A DNA stretch of 64,000 nt from Serratia nevei (GTDB taxonomy: Bacteria; Pseudomonadota; Gammaproteobacteria; Enterobacterales; Enterobacteriaceae): the NCBI RefSeq assembly GCF_037948395.1, contig NZ_CP149940.1, positions 744,001-808,000 on the forward strand, in the 5' to 3' direction. The position numbers were made by a program, and so were the translations under genes. The first letter of the stretch is position 1, and each line of letters starts with the position of its first letter. The notes beneath the pieces were generated by a model that had not been told where the DNA came from, did no database searches, and saw only the letters and a list, made by a program, of their open reading frames with translations. Below, in pieces: positions 42,733 through 52,201 of this stretch.

Positions 42733-44160
42733 ATGAACAACGCAATTGCACAACAAATCGCTGACCAGGGCGGCGTCGAATCCTACCTGCACGCGCAGCA
42801 ACACAAGAGCCTGCTGCGCTTTCTGACCTGCGGCAGCGTCGACGACGGCAAAAGCACCCTGATAGGTCGCCTGCTGCACGATACCCGCCAGATCTACGAG
42901 GATCAGCTGTCGACGCTGCACAGCGACAGCAAACGCATCGGCACCCAGGGCGAGAAGCTCGATCTGGCGCTGTTGGTGGACGGCCTGCAGGCCGAGCGCG
43001 AGCAGGGCATCACCATCGACGTGGCCTATCGCTATTTCTCGACCGAAAAACGCAAATTTATCATCGCCGATACCCCAGGGCATGAGCAGTACACCCGCAA
43101 CATGGCCACCGGCGCCTCCACCTGCGATCTGGCGATCCTGTTGATCGACGCGCGCAAAGGGGTACTGGACCAGACTCGTCGCCACAGTTTTATCGCAACC
43201 CTGCTGGGCATTCGCCATCTGGTGGTGGCGGTGAACAAAATGGATCTGGTGGACTACCAGGAAACGGTGTTCGAGCAGTTCAAACAGGATTACCTGACCT
43301 TTGCCCAGCAGCTGCCAGGCGATCTGGACATCAAATTCGTGCCGCTGTCGGCGCTGGACGGCGACAACGTGGCGAGCGAAAGCGCCCATATGCCGTGGTA
43401 CAGCGGCCCGACGCTGCTGGAAGTGCTGGAGAGCGTTGACGTGGTCAGCGAGCGAGAAAACCAGCCGCTGCGCTTCCCGGTGCAGTACGTCAACCGCCCG
43501 AACCTCGATTTTCGCGGCTATGCCGGCACGCTGTCCGCCGGCGTGGTGCGGGTGGGGCAACGGGTCAAAGTGCTGCCTTCCGGCGTGGAGTCCAGCGTGG
43601 CGCGCATCGTGACCTTCGACGGCGATCTGCAAGAGGCGGTGCCGGGCGAGGCGATTACGCTGGTGCTGAAGGATGAGGTGGACATCAGCCGCGGCGATCT
43701 GCTGGTCGACGCCGGCGAAAGCCTGCAGGCGGCGCAGAGCGCGCTGGTGGACGTGGTATGGATGGCCGAGCAGCCGCTGGTGCCGGGCCAGAGCTACGAC
43801 ATCAAGATCGCCGGTAAAAAGACCCGCGCCCGCGTGGAGAGTATCCGCCATCAGGTGGAGATCAATACGCTGGCGCAGCACCCGGCAGACACGTTGCCGC
43901 TTAACGGCATCGGTCTGGTGGAGCTGACCTTCGACGAGCCGCTGGTGCTGGACAGCTATCAGAGCAATCACGACACCGGCGGGCTGATCTTCATCGATCG
44001 CATGAGCAACGTCACGGTAGGCGCCGGTCTGGTGCGCGAAACGCTGCAGGCCACCCCGGCGGCGCACGGCGAGTTCAGTGCCTTCGAGCTGGAGCTGAAT
44101 GCGCTGGTGCGTAAGCACTTCCCGCACTGGGGCGCACGTGATCTGCTCGGTGGTCGATAA
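42733..44160 (+). CDS. cysN: Sulfate adenylyltransferase subunit 1 (GTPase)
   Basis: Translation-factor-like GTPase coupling GTP hydrolysis to APS formation by CysD. It has 475 residues: P-loop GSVDDGKST (34-42), switch [10 protein letters not shown], and NKMD specificity motif, followed by two beta-barrel domains. No APS-kinase domain is fused at the C-terminus; cysC is separate. Confidence 0.98.
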   Translation: MNNAIAQQIADQGGVESYLHAQQHKSLLRFLTCGSVDDGKSTLIGRLLHDTRQIYEDQLSTLHSDSKRIGTQGEKLDLALLVDGLQAEREQGITIDVAYRYFSTEKRKFIIADTPGHEQYTRNMATGASTCDLAILLIDARKGVLDQTRRHSFIATLLGIRHLVVAVNKMDLVDYQETVFEQFKQDYLTFAQQLPGDLDIKFVPLSALDGDNVASESAHMPWYSGPTLLEVLESVDVVSERENQPLRFPVQYVNRPNLDFRGYAGTLSAGVVRVGQRVKVLPSGVESSVARIVTFDGDLQEAVPGEAITLVLKDEVDISRGDLLVDAGESLQAAQSALVDVVWMAEQPLVPGQSYDIKIAGKKTRARVESIRHQVEINTLAQHPADTLPLNGIGLVELTFDEPLVLDSYQSNHDTGGLIFIDRMSNVTVGAGLVRETLQATPAAHGEFSAFELELNALVRKHFPHWGARDLLGGR

Positions 44161-44161
44161 G

Positions 44162-44788
44162 GTGGCCGCTGAACTGAGGGCGACCGGGCCGGACGATGAG
44201 AACGTGGTTTGGCATCCGCATGCGGTGACGCGCGCGGATCGCGAAGCGCGCAGCGGCCATCGCGGCGTGGTGCTGTGGTTTACCGGGCTGTCCGGCTCGG
44301 GCAAATCCACCGTCGCCGGCGCGCTGGAGCAGGCGCTGCACGAGCTCGGCGTCAGCACCTATCTGCTGGACGGCGATAACGTGCGCCACGGCCTGTGCCG
44401 CGATCTCGGCTTCTCTGACGAGGATCGGCGCGAGAACATCCGCCGGGTGGGGGAAGTGGCCAAACTGATGGTGGATGCCGGGCTGGTGGTGCTGACCGCG
44501 TTTATTTCGCCGCACCGCGCCGAGCGGCAGATGGTGCGCGAAATGCTCGGCGACGATCGCTTTATCGAAGTGTTCGTCGACACGCCGTTGGCGATCTGCG
44601 AGGCGCGCGATCCGAAGGGATTGTATAAAAAAGCGCGCGCCGGCGAACTGCGCAACTTCACCGGTATCGACGCGGTTTACGAGGCGCCGCAGCAGCCGGA
44701 AATCCACCTTGATGGCCAACAATTGGTAACAAATTTGATTGCGCAATTGTTAGACGTGTTGCGTGGCCAGGCTATTATCAAACCCTGA
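44162..44788 (+). CDS. cysC: Adenylylsulfate kinase
   Basis: Phosphorylates APS to PAPS, the substrate of CysH. The P-loop is [11 protein letters not shown], followed by [20 protein letters not shown] and [19 protein letters not shown]. The start is uncertain. The GTG at 44162 lies immediately after the cysN stop with GGTGG 8 nt upstream and gives 208 residues. A GTG at 44150 or an ATG at 44099, overlapping cysN, are alternatives. Last gene of cysGDNC. Confidence 0.95.
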   Translation: MAAELRATGPDDENVVWHPHAVTRADREARSGHRGVVLWFTGLSGSGKSTVAGALEQALHELGVSTYLLDGDNVRHGLCRDLGFSDEDRRENIRRVGEVAKLMVDAGLVVLTAFISPHRAERQMVREMLGDDRFIEVFVDTPLAICEARDPKGLYKKARAGELRNFTGIDAVYEAPQQPEIHLDGQQLVTNLIAQLLDVLRGQAIIKP

Positions 44789-44795
44789 ATTCAAA

Positions 44796-44829
44796 AAAAG
44801 CGTGTGGCGTTTTTCGCCATGCGCTTTTT
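44796..44829 (+). terminator. Terminator of cysG-cysDNC
   Basis: 14-bp stem AAAAGCGTGTGGCG/CGCCATGCGCTTTT with two G-T pairs and a T5 loop, ending in a T-run, 8 nt past cysC. Confidence 0.88.
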
Positions 44830-44872
44830 ACTCTAAGCCGCCGCAGAGCGAGCCGAATAACCAGGGATCACT

Positions 44873-45199
44873 ATGCAAAATGTCACGCCTATCTTGATCG
44901 ACTCCAAGCAGTCAAAACAGGAGAGAGAGGAGCCTTCTTATTCTTTCCTGGGCGGCGTCAGCGGCTTTGTTTTCTACTGGCTGGCGTTCGCGTTGCCGTT
45001 CCTGGTTTACGGTTCCAACACGCTGTTTTTCCTGCTCTATACCTGGCCGTTCTTCCTGGCGCTGATGCCGCTGTCGGTGCTGATCGGCATCACCCTCAGC
45101 ATGCTGTTGCGCGGCCGTCTGATCCTGACGCTGCTGCTGACCGGCGCCATCGTGCTGTGCCTGTTCTGGCTGGTGTTCAGCTTCTTGACCGGGTGGTGA
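44873..45199 (+). CDS. ygbE: DUF3561 inner-membrane protein YgbE
   Basis: A 108-residue membrane protein of unknown function, with a polar N-terminus (1-25) and then three hydrophobic helices (about 28-50, 52-76 and 82-105). It corresponds to E. coli YgbE, which also sits between cysC and ftsB, and only conservation of place supports a link. Its downstream neighbour here is an inserted ABC transporter on the other strand. Confidence 0.9.
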   Translation: MQNVTPILIDSKQSKQEREEPSYSFLGGVSGFVFYWLAFALPFLVYGSNTLFFLLYTWPFFLALMPLSVLIGITLSMLLRGRLILTLLLTGAIVLCLFWLVFSFLTGW

Positions 45200-45204
45200 G
45201 AGAG

Positions 45205-45226
45205 CGGGCGCCGATGCCGGCGCCCG
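45205..45226. terminator. Hairpin between ygbE and the ABC importer
   Basis: Perfect 9-bp GC stem CGGGCGCCG/CGGCGCCCG with a 4-nt loop between the convergent stops. No T-run appears on either side. Confidence 0.45.
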
Positions 45227-45251
45227 AAGGATTGCAAAGCGGTGCCGAAGG

Positions 45252-45974
45252 TTACAAAACTTTGCTCAGAAACGCCTGTGTGCGCGGATTGGCCGGATGG
45301 CTGAAGATCTGCTGCGGCGCACCTTCCTCCTGAATGATCCCCTGATCGATAAACAGCACTCGATCGGCCACCTCGCGGGCAAAGCCCATCTCATGCGTGA
45401 CCACCACCATGGTCATGCCCTCGTGCGCCAGCGATTTCATCACCGCCAACACTTCGCCCACCAGCTCCGGATCGAGCGCGGAGGTGGGTTCGTCAAACAG
45501 CATGATCTTCGGCTCCATCGCCAGCGCGCGGGCGATCGCTACCCGCTGCTGCTGGCCGCCGGAGAGGCTGTTGGGGTAGGCGTCTATCTTGTCGAGCAGC
45601 CCGACCTTGTGCAGCAGCTGCTCGGCTTGCGCGATGGCTTCGGCGCGCGGCCGTTTCTTCACGCTCACCGGTGCCATGATGATGTTTTCCAACACCGTCA
45701 TGTGCGGGAACAGGTTGAAGCGCTGGAACACCATACCTACGCTTTCACGCATCTTGTTTAGGTCGGTTTTTTGATCGTGAACGGCGAAGCCGTTGACCTC
45801 GATCTCGCCGCCGGAGAGCGTTTCCAGCGCGTTGATGCAGCGCAGGAAGGTGCTCTTCCCGGAGCCGGAAGGGCCGATGACGCACACCACTTCGTTGGCG
45901 GCGATCCGGCAGGAAATGCCGCGCAGCACGTGGCTCTCGCCGAACTGTTTTTGCAGGTTATGTACGCGAATCAC
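45252..45974 (-). CDS. Polar amino-acid ABC transporter ATP-binding protein
   Basis: A 240-residue ATPase of the GlnQ/HisP/ArtP type. Walker A is GPSGSGKST (34-42), with Q-loop [14 protein letters not shown], signature LSGGQQQR, Walker [14 protein letters not shown] and the switch His in VTHEMGFA. It is the distal gene of a three-gene importer, and its ATG overlaps the permease stop by 17 nt. The amino acid transported cannot be read from the ATPase. Confidence 0.93.
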   Translation of the reverse strand: MIRVHNLQKQFGESHVLRGISCRIAANEVVCVIGPSGSGKSTFLRCINALETLSGGEIEVNGFAVHDQKTDLNKMRESVGMVFQRFNLFPHMTVLENIIMAPVSVKKRPRAEAIAQAEQLLHKVGLLDKIDAYPNSLSGGQQQRVAIARALAMEPKIMLFDEPTSALDPELVGEVLAVMKSLAHEGMTMVVVTHEMGFAREVADRVLFIDQGIIQEEGAPQQIFSHPANPRTQAFLSKVL

Positions 45975-46722
45975 TTTTACCGAACCTCTTTTCCATGTGT
46001 TGCACCAGCAGCGAGAGCAGGAAGGTGATGACCCAATAGACCAGCGAAATGGTCAGGTAGGGCTCCCAATAGGTGGCGTAGGCGCCGGAGACGGTGCGGG
46101 CGGCATAGGCCAGATCCGCCAGGCCGATGGCGGAGGCCAGCGACGAATCCTTGACGATGGCGATGGCGTTGTTGCCCAGCGGCGGCAGCATGCGGCGGAA
46201 GGCCTGCGGCAGGATCACCTGGCGCATGGTCTTGCCGTAGCTCATGCCCAGCGAGCGCGAGGCCTCCATCTGGCCGCGGTCAATCGACTGGATCCCGGCG
46301 CGGAAGATCTCCGACACATAGGCGCCGGCGTTGAGCGTGATCGCCACTACGCAGGAGAGAAAGGCACCGTAGTCGGCGCGCAGCGCGCGGGCAAAATCGA
46401 CGCTCATCAGGCCGCTGGTGACCAGCAGGCCGTCGCGCGGGTTGATGAACAGCGGCACCAGTGCGAAGTGCACCACCATGATCTGCACGAACAGCGGCGT
46501 GCCGCGAAAGGCGCTGATGTAAATGCGCACCGGCCACTGAACGCCGTAATGCAGGATAGGTTTCCAGATGCCGTGCGGCGCTTGCGCCAAACGGCCCAGC
46601 CCGAGGATCAATCCCCAGGTGGTGCCGAGCAGTACGCAGATAATGGTGCATTTGATGGTCATCCAGGCACCTTCCATAAACAGCGGCGCGTATTCCTGGA
46701 TGATCTCCCAGCGGAAGTTCAA
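45958..46722 (-). CDS. Polar amino-acid ABC transporter permease (HisM/GlnP family)
   Basis: A 254-residue membrane subunit with five or more helices and the cytoplasmic EAA loop ([20 protein letters not shown]) that docks on the ATPase. A single permease gene suggests a homodimeric transmembrane domain, unlike HisQM. It lies 69 nt downstream of the binding-protein gene. Confidence 0.93.
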   Translation of the reverse strand: MNFRWEIIQEYAPLFMEGAWMTIKCTIICVLLGTTWGLILGLGRLAQAPHGIWKPILHYGVQWPVRIYISAFRGTPLFVQIMVVHFALVPLFINPRDGLLVTSGLMSVDFARALRADYGAFLSCVVAITLNAGAYVSEIFRAGIQSIDRGQMEASRSLGMSYGKTMRQVILPQAFRRMLPPLGNNAIAIVKDSSLASAIGLADLAYAARTVSGAYATYWEPYLTISLVYWVITFLLSLLVQHMEKRFGKSDSRT

Positions 46723-46791
46723 AAGGTATTCCTTCTTGGTAGGCTGAAACGGTGGTGCGCCGACGGCCTGGCGGGCGCCGGCGACAGGGCA

Positions 46792-47562
46792 TTATTCCGC
46801 CGGCAGCGTCGGTACGTTGCTGTCGAACCAGGTTTGGTAAATCTTGGCGTAGGTGCCGTCGGCGACGATTTTCTTCAGGCCGGCGTTGATCTTGTTGCGC
46901 AGTTCGTCGTTGCCTTTGGCGACGGCGATGCCGAAATACTGGCGCTCGAACTTGGCGTCGGGCACCAGCTTGAAGGCTTTCTCAGGATGGGTTTTGATAT
47001 AGAACTTGGCCACGCCGACGTCGCCGACCGCCGCGCCGATGCCGTCTTCATACAGCTCCTGCAGCATCAGCGGGGTATTGTCGAAGCGCTTGATGGCGGT
47101 GCTGTTTTTGCCCAGCACGTCGGACACCACGATGTCGCCGGTGCTGGAGTTCACCACGCCGACCTTCAGCGCTTTCAGCGCGGCGATGGAGTCTACCGTC
47201 GAGTCCTGCGGCACCACGATAGCCTGCTCGGCCGGGAAGTAAGGCGCCGAGAAATCAACCATTTGTTTGCGCTTGTCGGTGATGGTGATGCCGGAAATGA
47301 TGATGTCGCGATCGCCGGAATTCAACGTGGCGAAGATCCCCTCCCACGGCGTATTGATCAGTTTGATCTGGAAGCCTTCGGCCTTGGCCACCGCTTTGAT
47401 GATGTCGATGTCGAAACCTTCCAGCTGTTTTTGGCTGTTTTCAAACTCGAACGGCCGATAGGTGCCGCCGGAACCGACGACGTAGGTAGGTTCAGCCGCC
47501 AACGCGGCGGTGGAGAAGGTGGCGGCCAGGCAGGCGCCGATCAGAACTAAACGTTTTAACAT
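46792..47562 (-). CDS. Periplasmic amino-acid-binding protein of ABC importer
   Basis: A 256-residue precursor with a signal peptide cleaved after AALA (about residue 22) and a bacterial extracellular solute-binding family 3 fold. Visible are TYRPFEFE, GFDIDIIKAVAKAEGF, the ligand loop DIIISGITITDKRKQMVDFS, and VGVVNSSTGDIVV. The ligand-loop Arg/Asp pattern fits a polar or basic L-amino acid, but the exact ligand is unknown. First gene of the importer operon, with a 23-bp palindrome 39 bp upstream. Confidence 0.92.
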   Translation of the reverse strand: MLKRLVLIGACLAATFSTAALAAEPTYVVGSGGTYRPFEFENSQKQLEGFDIDIIKAVAKAEGFQIKLINTPWEGIFATLNSGDRDIIISGITITDKRKQMVDFSAPYFPAEQAIVVPQDSTVDSIAALKALKVGVVNSSTGDIVVSDVLGKNSTAIKRFDNTPLMLQELYEDGIGAAVGDVGVAKFYIKTHPEKAFKLVPDAKFERQYFGIAVAKGNDELRNKINAGLKKIVADGTYAKIYQTWFDSNVPTLPAE

Positions 47563-47965
47563 CGCGATCCCCGATAATGAAAGGTTATATATTGGAATTA
47601 TTTATGCACTGGTAGTGCATAAAAATAAGCTTCAATGAATGAAAGCACAACCCCTGCATAAGGATTATTCTTTCTATGGTGGTAAATATTCACTTTTTGC
47701 ATTGTGGCGGAGTAAGCGATGGGGCAGAAAGCGGCGGTGCAGTGGTTCTTGCTGCATAATGGGTGAAGGGCAGTGTGTGCCTCATTGGAAAACGCGTCGT
47801 GCGCATCGGGTGTAAGGGGCTTTTTTTGCCGCTTTCGCCGCGGAATTGGGCGATAAACTCGGGAACCCTTCATCCGTATTCTGAATTTGGCGTTGAAATG
47901 CCGCTCTCAGTGTGGAGTCCAACGAAAAGTTGTGGGATGATTGGTCGGTTTTTCAGGGGGCGGAG
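47563..47965. other. Region between ABC importer and ftsB (403 bp)
   Basis: Apart from the palindrome it has no gene I can support. TGCATAA occurs three times (palindrome arm, near 47656 and near 47754), so further regulator sites are possible. The right half must contain the ftsB operon promoter. The small ORFs here have atypical composition and no plausible domain. Confidence 0.5.
47601..47623 (-). promoter_or_regulatory. Perfect 23-bp palindrome upstream of the ABC importer
   Basis: TTTATGCACT-GGT-AGTGCATAAA: two perfect 10-bp arms around a 3-nt centre. It overlaps the -35 position of a possible minus-strand promoter with -10 TATATA near 47585-47590, which lacks a good -35. It is likely an operator or activator site. 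It resembles the NtrC pattern GCAC-N7-GTGC, but the spacing here is N5. Confidence 0.65.
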
Positions 47966-48286
47966 ATGGGAAAACTTACGCTGCTATTGCTGGCATTGCT
48001 CGGTTGGTTACAGTATTCACTGTGGCTGGGCAAAAATGGTATTCACGATTACGTGCGAGTCAATGAAGACGTTGCGGTCCAACAGGGCAACAACGCCAAG
48101 TTGAAAGCGCGTAACGATCAGCTGTTTGCCGAAATCGATGATTTGAACGGCGGTCAGGAAGCGATCGAAGAGCGAGCGCGTAATGAGCTGGGCATGATCA
48201 AGCCCGGTGAGACTTTCTATCGTCTGGTTCCTGACCAATCCAGACGCAACGCGGCGTCTTCCTCGCAAAATAACGCACAAAAATAA
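47966..48286 (+). CDS. ftsB: Cell division protein FtsB
   Basis: Divisome protein that bridges FtsQ and FtsL and activates septal peptidoglycan synthesis. Of 106 residues, a short N-terminus and TM helix (about 4-21, [18 protein letters not shown]) are followed by a periplasmic leucine-zipper coiled coil (about 30-63) and the C-terminal [14 protein letters not shown] segment. The ATG at 47966 has a GGGGGCGGAG ribosome site, and the upstream extension is not conserved. It is 3 nt before ispD. Confidence 0.96.
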   Translation: MGKLTLLLLALLGWLQYSLWLGKNGIHDYVRVNEDVAVQQGNNAKLKARNDQLFAEIDDLNGGQEAIEERARNELGMIKPGETFYRLVPDQSRRNAASSSQNNAQK

Positions 48287-48289
48287 CGC

Positions 48290-48997
48290 ATGAATCACTC
48301 CGCAGGCACCTTTCCCTCGGTGATTGCCGTCCTGCCCGCTGCCGGTATCGGCAGCCGCATGCAGGCGGAATGCCCGAAGCAATATTTAACCATCGGTCGG
48401 CACAGCATCGTCGAGCACGCTATCCATGCCCTGTTGTGTCATCCGCGCATTGAGCGGGTGATCGTGGCGATCGGCCCCGAAGATCGCCAGTTCGAACAGT
48501 TGCCGATCGCCCAGGATCCGCGGGTGATCGTCACTGAGGGGGGCAAACAGCGCGCCGATTCGGTGATGGCCGGGCTTAAACTGGCGGGCGATGCGGACTG
48601 GGTGCTGGTGCACGACGCTGCACGTCCCTGCCTGCACGCCGACGATCTCGAGCGCCTGCTGGCGATCACCGCACACAGCAAGGTCGGCGGCATTCTCGCC
48701 GCCCCGGTGCGCGACACCATGAAACGCGCCGAACCCGGCCGCGAAACCATCGCCCACACCGTCGAACGCCAGGATCTGTGGCACGCGCTGACGCCGCAGC
48801 TGTTTCCGCTGCCGCTGCTCAAGCAGTGCCTGCAGCGCGCGCTGGATGAAGGTGCGAACGTCACCGACGAAGCCTCGGCGCTGGAGCATTGCGGTTATCA
48901 TCCGCAGCTGATCGCCGGCCGGGCGGACAACATTAAAGTAACGCGGCCGGAGGATTTGGCGCTGGCGGCGTTTTATTTGACTCAGTTGGACAATTAA
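48290..48997 (+). CDS. ispD: 2-C-methyl-D-erythritol 4-phosphate cytidylyltransferase
   Basis: MEP isoprenoid pathway: CTP plus MEP gives CDP-methylerythritol. It has 235 residues. The nucleotide-binding loop is [11 protein letters not shown], with the PKQYL Lys, VHDAARPC and the [15 protein letters not shown] region also present. Conserved pair with ispF (10 nt gap). Confidence 0.97.
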   Translation: MNHSAGTFPSVIAVLPAAGIGSRMQAECPKQYLTIGRHSIVEHAIHALLCHPRIERVIVAIGPEDRQFEQLPIAQDPRVIVTEGGKQRADSVMAGLKLAGDADWVLVHDAARPCLHADDLERLLAITAHSKVGGILAAPVRDTMKRAEPGRETIAHTVERQDLWHALTPQLFPLPLLKQCLQRALDEGANVTDEASALEHCGYHPQLIAGRADNIKVTRPEDLALAAFYLTQLDN

Positions 48998-49007
48998 GGA
49001 GCGCATC

Positions 49008-49481
49008 ATGCGTATCGGTCACGGTTTTGACGTACATAAATTCGGCGGCGAAGGCCCGCTGGTGATCGGTGGCGTTCGCATCCCTTACGACAAAGGTTTG
49101 CTGGCCCACTCCGACGGCGACGTCGCGCTGCATGCCGCGACCGACGCCCTGCTGGGCGCGGCGGCGCTGGGCGATATCGGCAAGCTGTTCCCCGATACCG
49201 ATCCGGCGTTCAAAGGCGCCGACAGCCGCGAACTGCTGCGCGAAGCCTGGAAACGCATCCGCGCCAAAGGGTACCGCCTCGGCAACCTCGATATCACCAT
49301 CATCGCCCAGGCGCCGAAAATGGCGCCGCACATCCCGCAGATGCGCGTCTTCCTGGCGGAAGATCTGCAGTGCCATATGGATGACGTCAACGTGAAGGCC
49401 ACCACCACCGAGCAGCTCGGTTTCACCGGGCGCGGCGAGGGCATCGCCTGCGAAGCGGTCGCCTTGCTGATCAAGGAATAA
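49008..49481 (+). CDS. ispF: 2-C-methyl-D-erythritol 2,4-cyclodiphosphate synthase
   Basis: MEP pathway cyclase acting after IspD and IspE. The 157-residue trimeric enzyme has the zinc ligands D8, H10 and H42 ([16 protein letters not shown]) and the [17 protein letters not shown] loop. It lies 4 nt before truD. Confidence 0.98.
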   Translation: MRIGHGFDVHKFGGEGPLVIGGVRIPYDKGLLAHSDGDVALHAATDALLGAAALGDIGKLFPDTDPAFKGADSRELLREAWKRIRAKGYRLGNLDITIIAQAPKMAPHIPQMRVFLAEDLQCHMDDVNVKATTTEQLGFTGRGEGIACEAVALLIKE

Positions 49482-49485
49482 CCGC

Positions 49486-50532
49486 ATGGATATGGCGAAT
49501 CTGACCTGGCTGCATGGCCGGCCGCAGAGCACCGGGGTGTTGAAAGCCAATCCGGAAGATTTCGTGGTGGTGGAAGACCTGGGCTTTGCGCCGGACGGTG
49601 AAGGCGAGCACGTACTGGTGAACATCCGTAAAAACGGCTGCAATACCCAGTTCGTGGCCGATTACCTGGCGCGCTTCGCCGGTATTCACGCCCGTGCCGT
49701 CAGCTATGCCGGCTTGAAGGATCGCCACGCGGTGACCGAGCAGTGGTTCTGCCTGCATATGCCGGGTAAGGACACGCCGGATTTCTCCCGGTTTACGCTG
49801 GAAGGCTGCGAGGTGCTCTCGTACGCCCGCCACCTGCGTAAAATGCGCATCGGCAACCTGAAGGGCAACCACTTTACGTTGGTGCTGCGCCAGATTTCCG
49901 ACCGGCAGGACGTGGAACGCCGCCTGCAGGCCATCGCCGCGCAGGGCGTGCCGAACTACTTCGGCAGCCAGCGTTTCGGCCGCGGCGGCAACAACCTGGT
50001 GATGGCGCGCCGCTGGGCGAATGACGAAATTCGCGTCAAAGAGCGCAGCAAGCGTAGTTTCTACCTGTCCGCCAGCCGCAGCGCGCTGTTTAATCAGGTC
50101 ACGAGCAGGCGCCTGGCCGACGGCCTGCAGCGCACCGTGCTGGAAGGTGACGCCCTGCAGCTGAGCGGCCGCGGCAGCTGGTTTGTCGCCAAAGCCGATG
50201 AGCTGGAGACGCTGCAACAGCGCCTGGATGCTGGCGAGCTGGTTGTCACCGCGACGTTGCCGGGCGACGGCGAGCCGGGTACTGCCGGCGATGCGTTGGC
50301 ATTTGAACAACAATGCTTGGCGGAGCAGCCGGAATTGCTTACGCTTTTAAAGCGCGAGCGTGTCGAACCCGCTCGTCGGGCCCTGCTGTTGCAGCCGCAA
50401 AATATGCTGTGGAACTGGTGGGATGACGTTACCGTGGAACTGCGCTTCTGGCTGCCGGCAGGCAGCTTCGCCACCAGCGTAGTTCGCGAGATCATGCAGC
50501 AGGATGACAGTGATGCGGATATTGCTGAGTAA
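49486..50532 (+). CDS. truD: tRNA pseudouridine(13) synthase TruD
   Basis: Pseudouridine at tRNA position 13 (tRNA-Glu in E. coli). It has 348 residues, with catalytic D79 in [11 protein letters not shown] and the [14 protein letters not shown] motif. The ATG at 49486 has AAGGA 8 nt upstream; MANLTW two codons later is a minor alternative. Its 3' end overlaps the surE start by 20 nt. Confidence 0.97.
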   Translation: MDMANLTWLHGRPQSTGVLKANPEDFVVVEDLGFAPDGEGEHVLVNIRKNGCNTQFVADYLARFAGIHARAVSYAGLKDRHAVTEQWFCLHMPGKDTPDFSRFTLEGCEVLSYARHLRKMRIGNLKGNHFTLVLRQISDRQDVERRLQAIAAQGVPNYFGSQRFGRGGNNLVMARRWANDEIRVKERSKRSFYLSASRSALFNQVTSRRLADGLQRTVLEGDALQLSGRGSWFVAKADELETLQQRLDAGELVVTATLPGDGEPGTAGDALAFEQQCLAEQPELLTLLKRERVEPARRALLLQPQNMLWNWWDDVTVELRFWLPAGSFATSVVREIMQQDDSDADIAE

Positions 50533-51274
50533 CGATGACGGCGTCAGCGCTCCGGGCATTCAGGTGCTGGCGGCGGCGCTGCGGGAATTCGCCGAGGTGC
50601 AGGTCGTGGCGCCGGATCGTAACCGCAGCGGCTCTTCCAATGCGCTGACGCTGGAATCGCCGCTGCGCACGCAGACGCTGGCCAACGGCGATATTGCGGT
50701 GCTGCAGGGGACGCCGACCGACTGTGTCTATCTTGGCGTCAACGCACTGATGCATCCGGCACCGGATATCGTGGTCTCTGGCATCAACGCCGGGCCGAAT
50801 TTGGGCGACGACGTCATCTATTCCGGCACCGTCGCAGCGGCGATGGAGGGCCGGCATTTGGGGCTGCCCGCATTGGCGGTGTCGTTGAACGGCCACCAGC
50901 ACTATGCGACTGCCGCCGTCATTACCTGCCGTATCCTGCGCGCGTTGCGGCGTGAGCCGTTGCGTACCGGAAAAATCCTGAATATCAACGTACCGGATCT
51001 GCCCCTGGCGGAGATTAGAGGCCTGCGCGTTACCCGCTGCGGCAGCCGCCATCCCGCCGACAAGGTGTTCTGCCAGCAGGATCCGCGCGGACAAAATCTC
51101 TACTGGATCGGGCCGCCTGGTGATAAATTTGATGTCGGGCCGGATACCGACTTTGCGGCGGTGGAACAAGGCTATGTGGCGATCACGCCGCTGCAGGTGG
51201 ATTTGACCGCCTACGCGGCGCAGGAAGTCGTGAAAACATGGTTAACCAAGGCAGAGGTTAGCGGGGAATGGTGA
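50513..51274 (+). CDS. surE: 5'/3'-nucleotidase and exopolyphosphatase SurE
   Basis: Stationary-phase survival nucleotidase that dephosphorylates nucleoside monophosphates and short polyphosphate. It has 253 residues, equal to E. coli, with metal site D8-D9 (LLSNDDGV) and the [19 protein letters not shown] loop. I used the ATG at 50513, giving MRILLSND; an in-frame ATG 9 nt upstream is possible. It overlaps truD and pcm. Confidence 0.97.
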   Translation: MRILLSNDDGVSAPGIQVLAAALREFAEVQVVAPDRNRSGSSNALTLESPLRTQTLANGDIAVLQGTPTDCVYLGVNALMHPAPDIVVSGINAGPNLGDDVIYSGTVAAAMEGRHLGLPALAVSLNGHQHYATAAVITCRILRALRREPLRTGKILNINVPDLPLAEIRGLRVTRCGSRHPADKVFCQQDPRGQNLYWIGPPGDKFDVGPDTDFAAVEQGYVAITPLQVDLTAYAAQEVVKTWLTKAEVSGEW

Positions 51275-51894
51275 ACAAGCGTATGCAAACATTGCTGACG
51301 CAGCTGCGGCAGCAGGGGATCCGGGACGAAAAGCTGCTACGGGCGATCGAAGCGGTGCCGCGCGAGCGTTTTGTCGACGAAGCGCTGGATCATAAGGCCT
51401 ACGAAAACACCGCGCTGCCGATCGGCTCCGGCCAGACCATTTCCCAGCCTTATATGGTGGCGCGGATGACCGAGCTGCTGAATTTGAAGCCCACTTCACG
51501 GGTGCTGGAGATCGGCACCGGTTCCGGTTATCAGACCGCTATCCTGGCACATCTGGTGCAACACGTTTGTTCCGTCGAGCGCATCAAGGGGCTGCAGTGG
51601 CAGGCCAAGCGCCGCCTGAAGCAGCTCGATCTTCATAATGTTTCCACCCGCCACGGCGACGGCTGGCAGGGCTGGGCATCGCGCGGTCCGTTCGATGCGA
51701 TCATCGTCACCGCCGCACCGCCGGAGATCCCGCAGGCGCTGGTGGAACAATTGGACGACGGCGGCATTTTGGTGCTGCCGGTGGGCGAGCAGGCCCAAAC
51801 CCTCAAACGCATTCAACGCCATGGCAACGAGTTCGTTGTCGATGCGGTGGAAGCGGTGCGCTTTGTCCCGCTGGTGAAAGGCGAATTGGCCTAG
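51268..51894 (+). CDS. pcm: Protein-L-isoaspartate O-methyltransferase
   Basis: SAM-dependent repair of isoaspartyl residues in aged proteins. It is 208 residues long. [10 protein letters not shown], the SAM loop [17 protein letters not shown], and [14 protein letters not shown] are present. It overlaps surE by 7 nt, and functionally it accompanies surE and rpoS in stationary-phase survival. Confidence 0.97.
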   Translation: MVNKRMQTLLTQLRQQGIRDEKLLRAIEAVPRERFVDEALDHKAYENTALPIGSGQTISQPYMVARMTELLNLKPTSRVLEIGTGSGYQTAILAHLVQHVCSVERIKGLQWQAKRRLKQLDLHNVSTRHGDGWQGWASRGPFDAIIVTAAPPEIPQALVEQLDDGGILVLPVGEQAQTLKRIQRHGNEFVVDAVEAVRFVPLVKGELA

Positions 51895-52027
51895 CGATTG
51901 TCTGATTTTTCGACCGTCTGCAAAATCTGTTGCACTTTCATCACGTCCGGATAAGGTTTTCTCGTTCCAATCAGGCTAATTTTCACTAGAATTGGCCTTT
52001 CTACGTAGTTGTCTTATGGTGCGGCAA

Positions 52028-52159
52028 CGCCAATGTGGTTAGCATTGGCGCGCGTTTTGATGCTCCGGCGGGAGATGACCTGGCGTTCAGGGATCGGCCG
52101 GCGGCGCCTTTACATCGCAGGGACTGGGAAGTGGCAAAAGCTCGGCTACGATGTAAAGG
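52028..52159 (+). repeat. Nested inverted repeats in the nlpD leader
   Basis: The 307-bp pcm-nlpD gap (51895-52201) contains CGCCAATG-N7-CATTGGCG (52028-52050), followed by CGCGTTTTG, which is terminator-like. An 11-bp perfect inverted repeat CCTTTACATCG/CGATGTAAAGG follows (52107-52117 and 52149-52159, 31-nt loop), ending 42 nt before the nlpD ATG. No gene is supported in the gap; an ORF from 52009 overlaps nlpD in another frame and lacks coding character. Confidence 0.6.
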
Positions 52160-52201
52160 GTATTTTGGATATATCACTGATATTGCTGTCATGGGGGAAG
52201 C

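Noticed and set aside
42718..44358. 546-codon frame antisense to cysN
   Set aside because: Shadow of cysN; no motif, and it starts inside cysC.
47601..47623. NtrC binding site
   Set aside because: NtrC sites follow GCAC-N7-GTGC; here the spacing is N5. No sigma-54 promoter (TGGCAC-N5-TTGC) is found nearby.
47598..47873. 91-codon minus-strand frame before the ABC importer
   Set aside because: It is A+T-rich, ends within the palindrome region, lacks a ribosome site and has no plausible domain.
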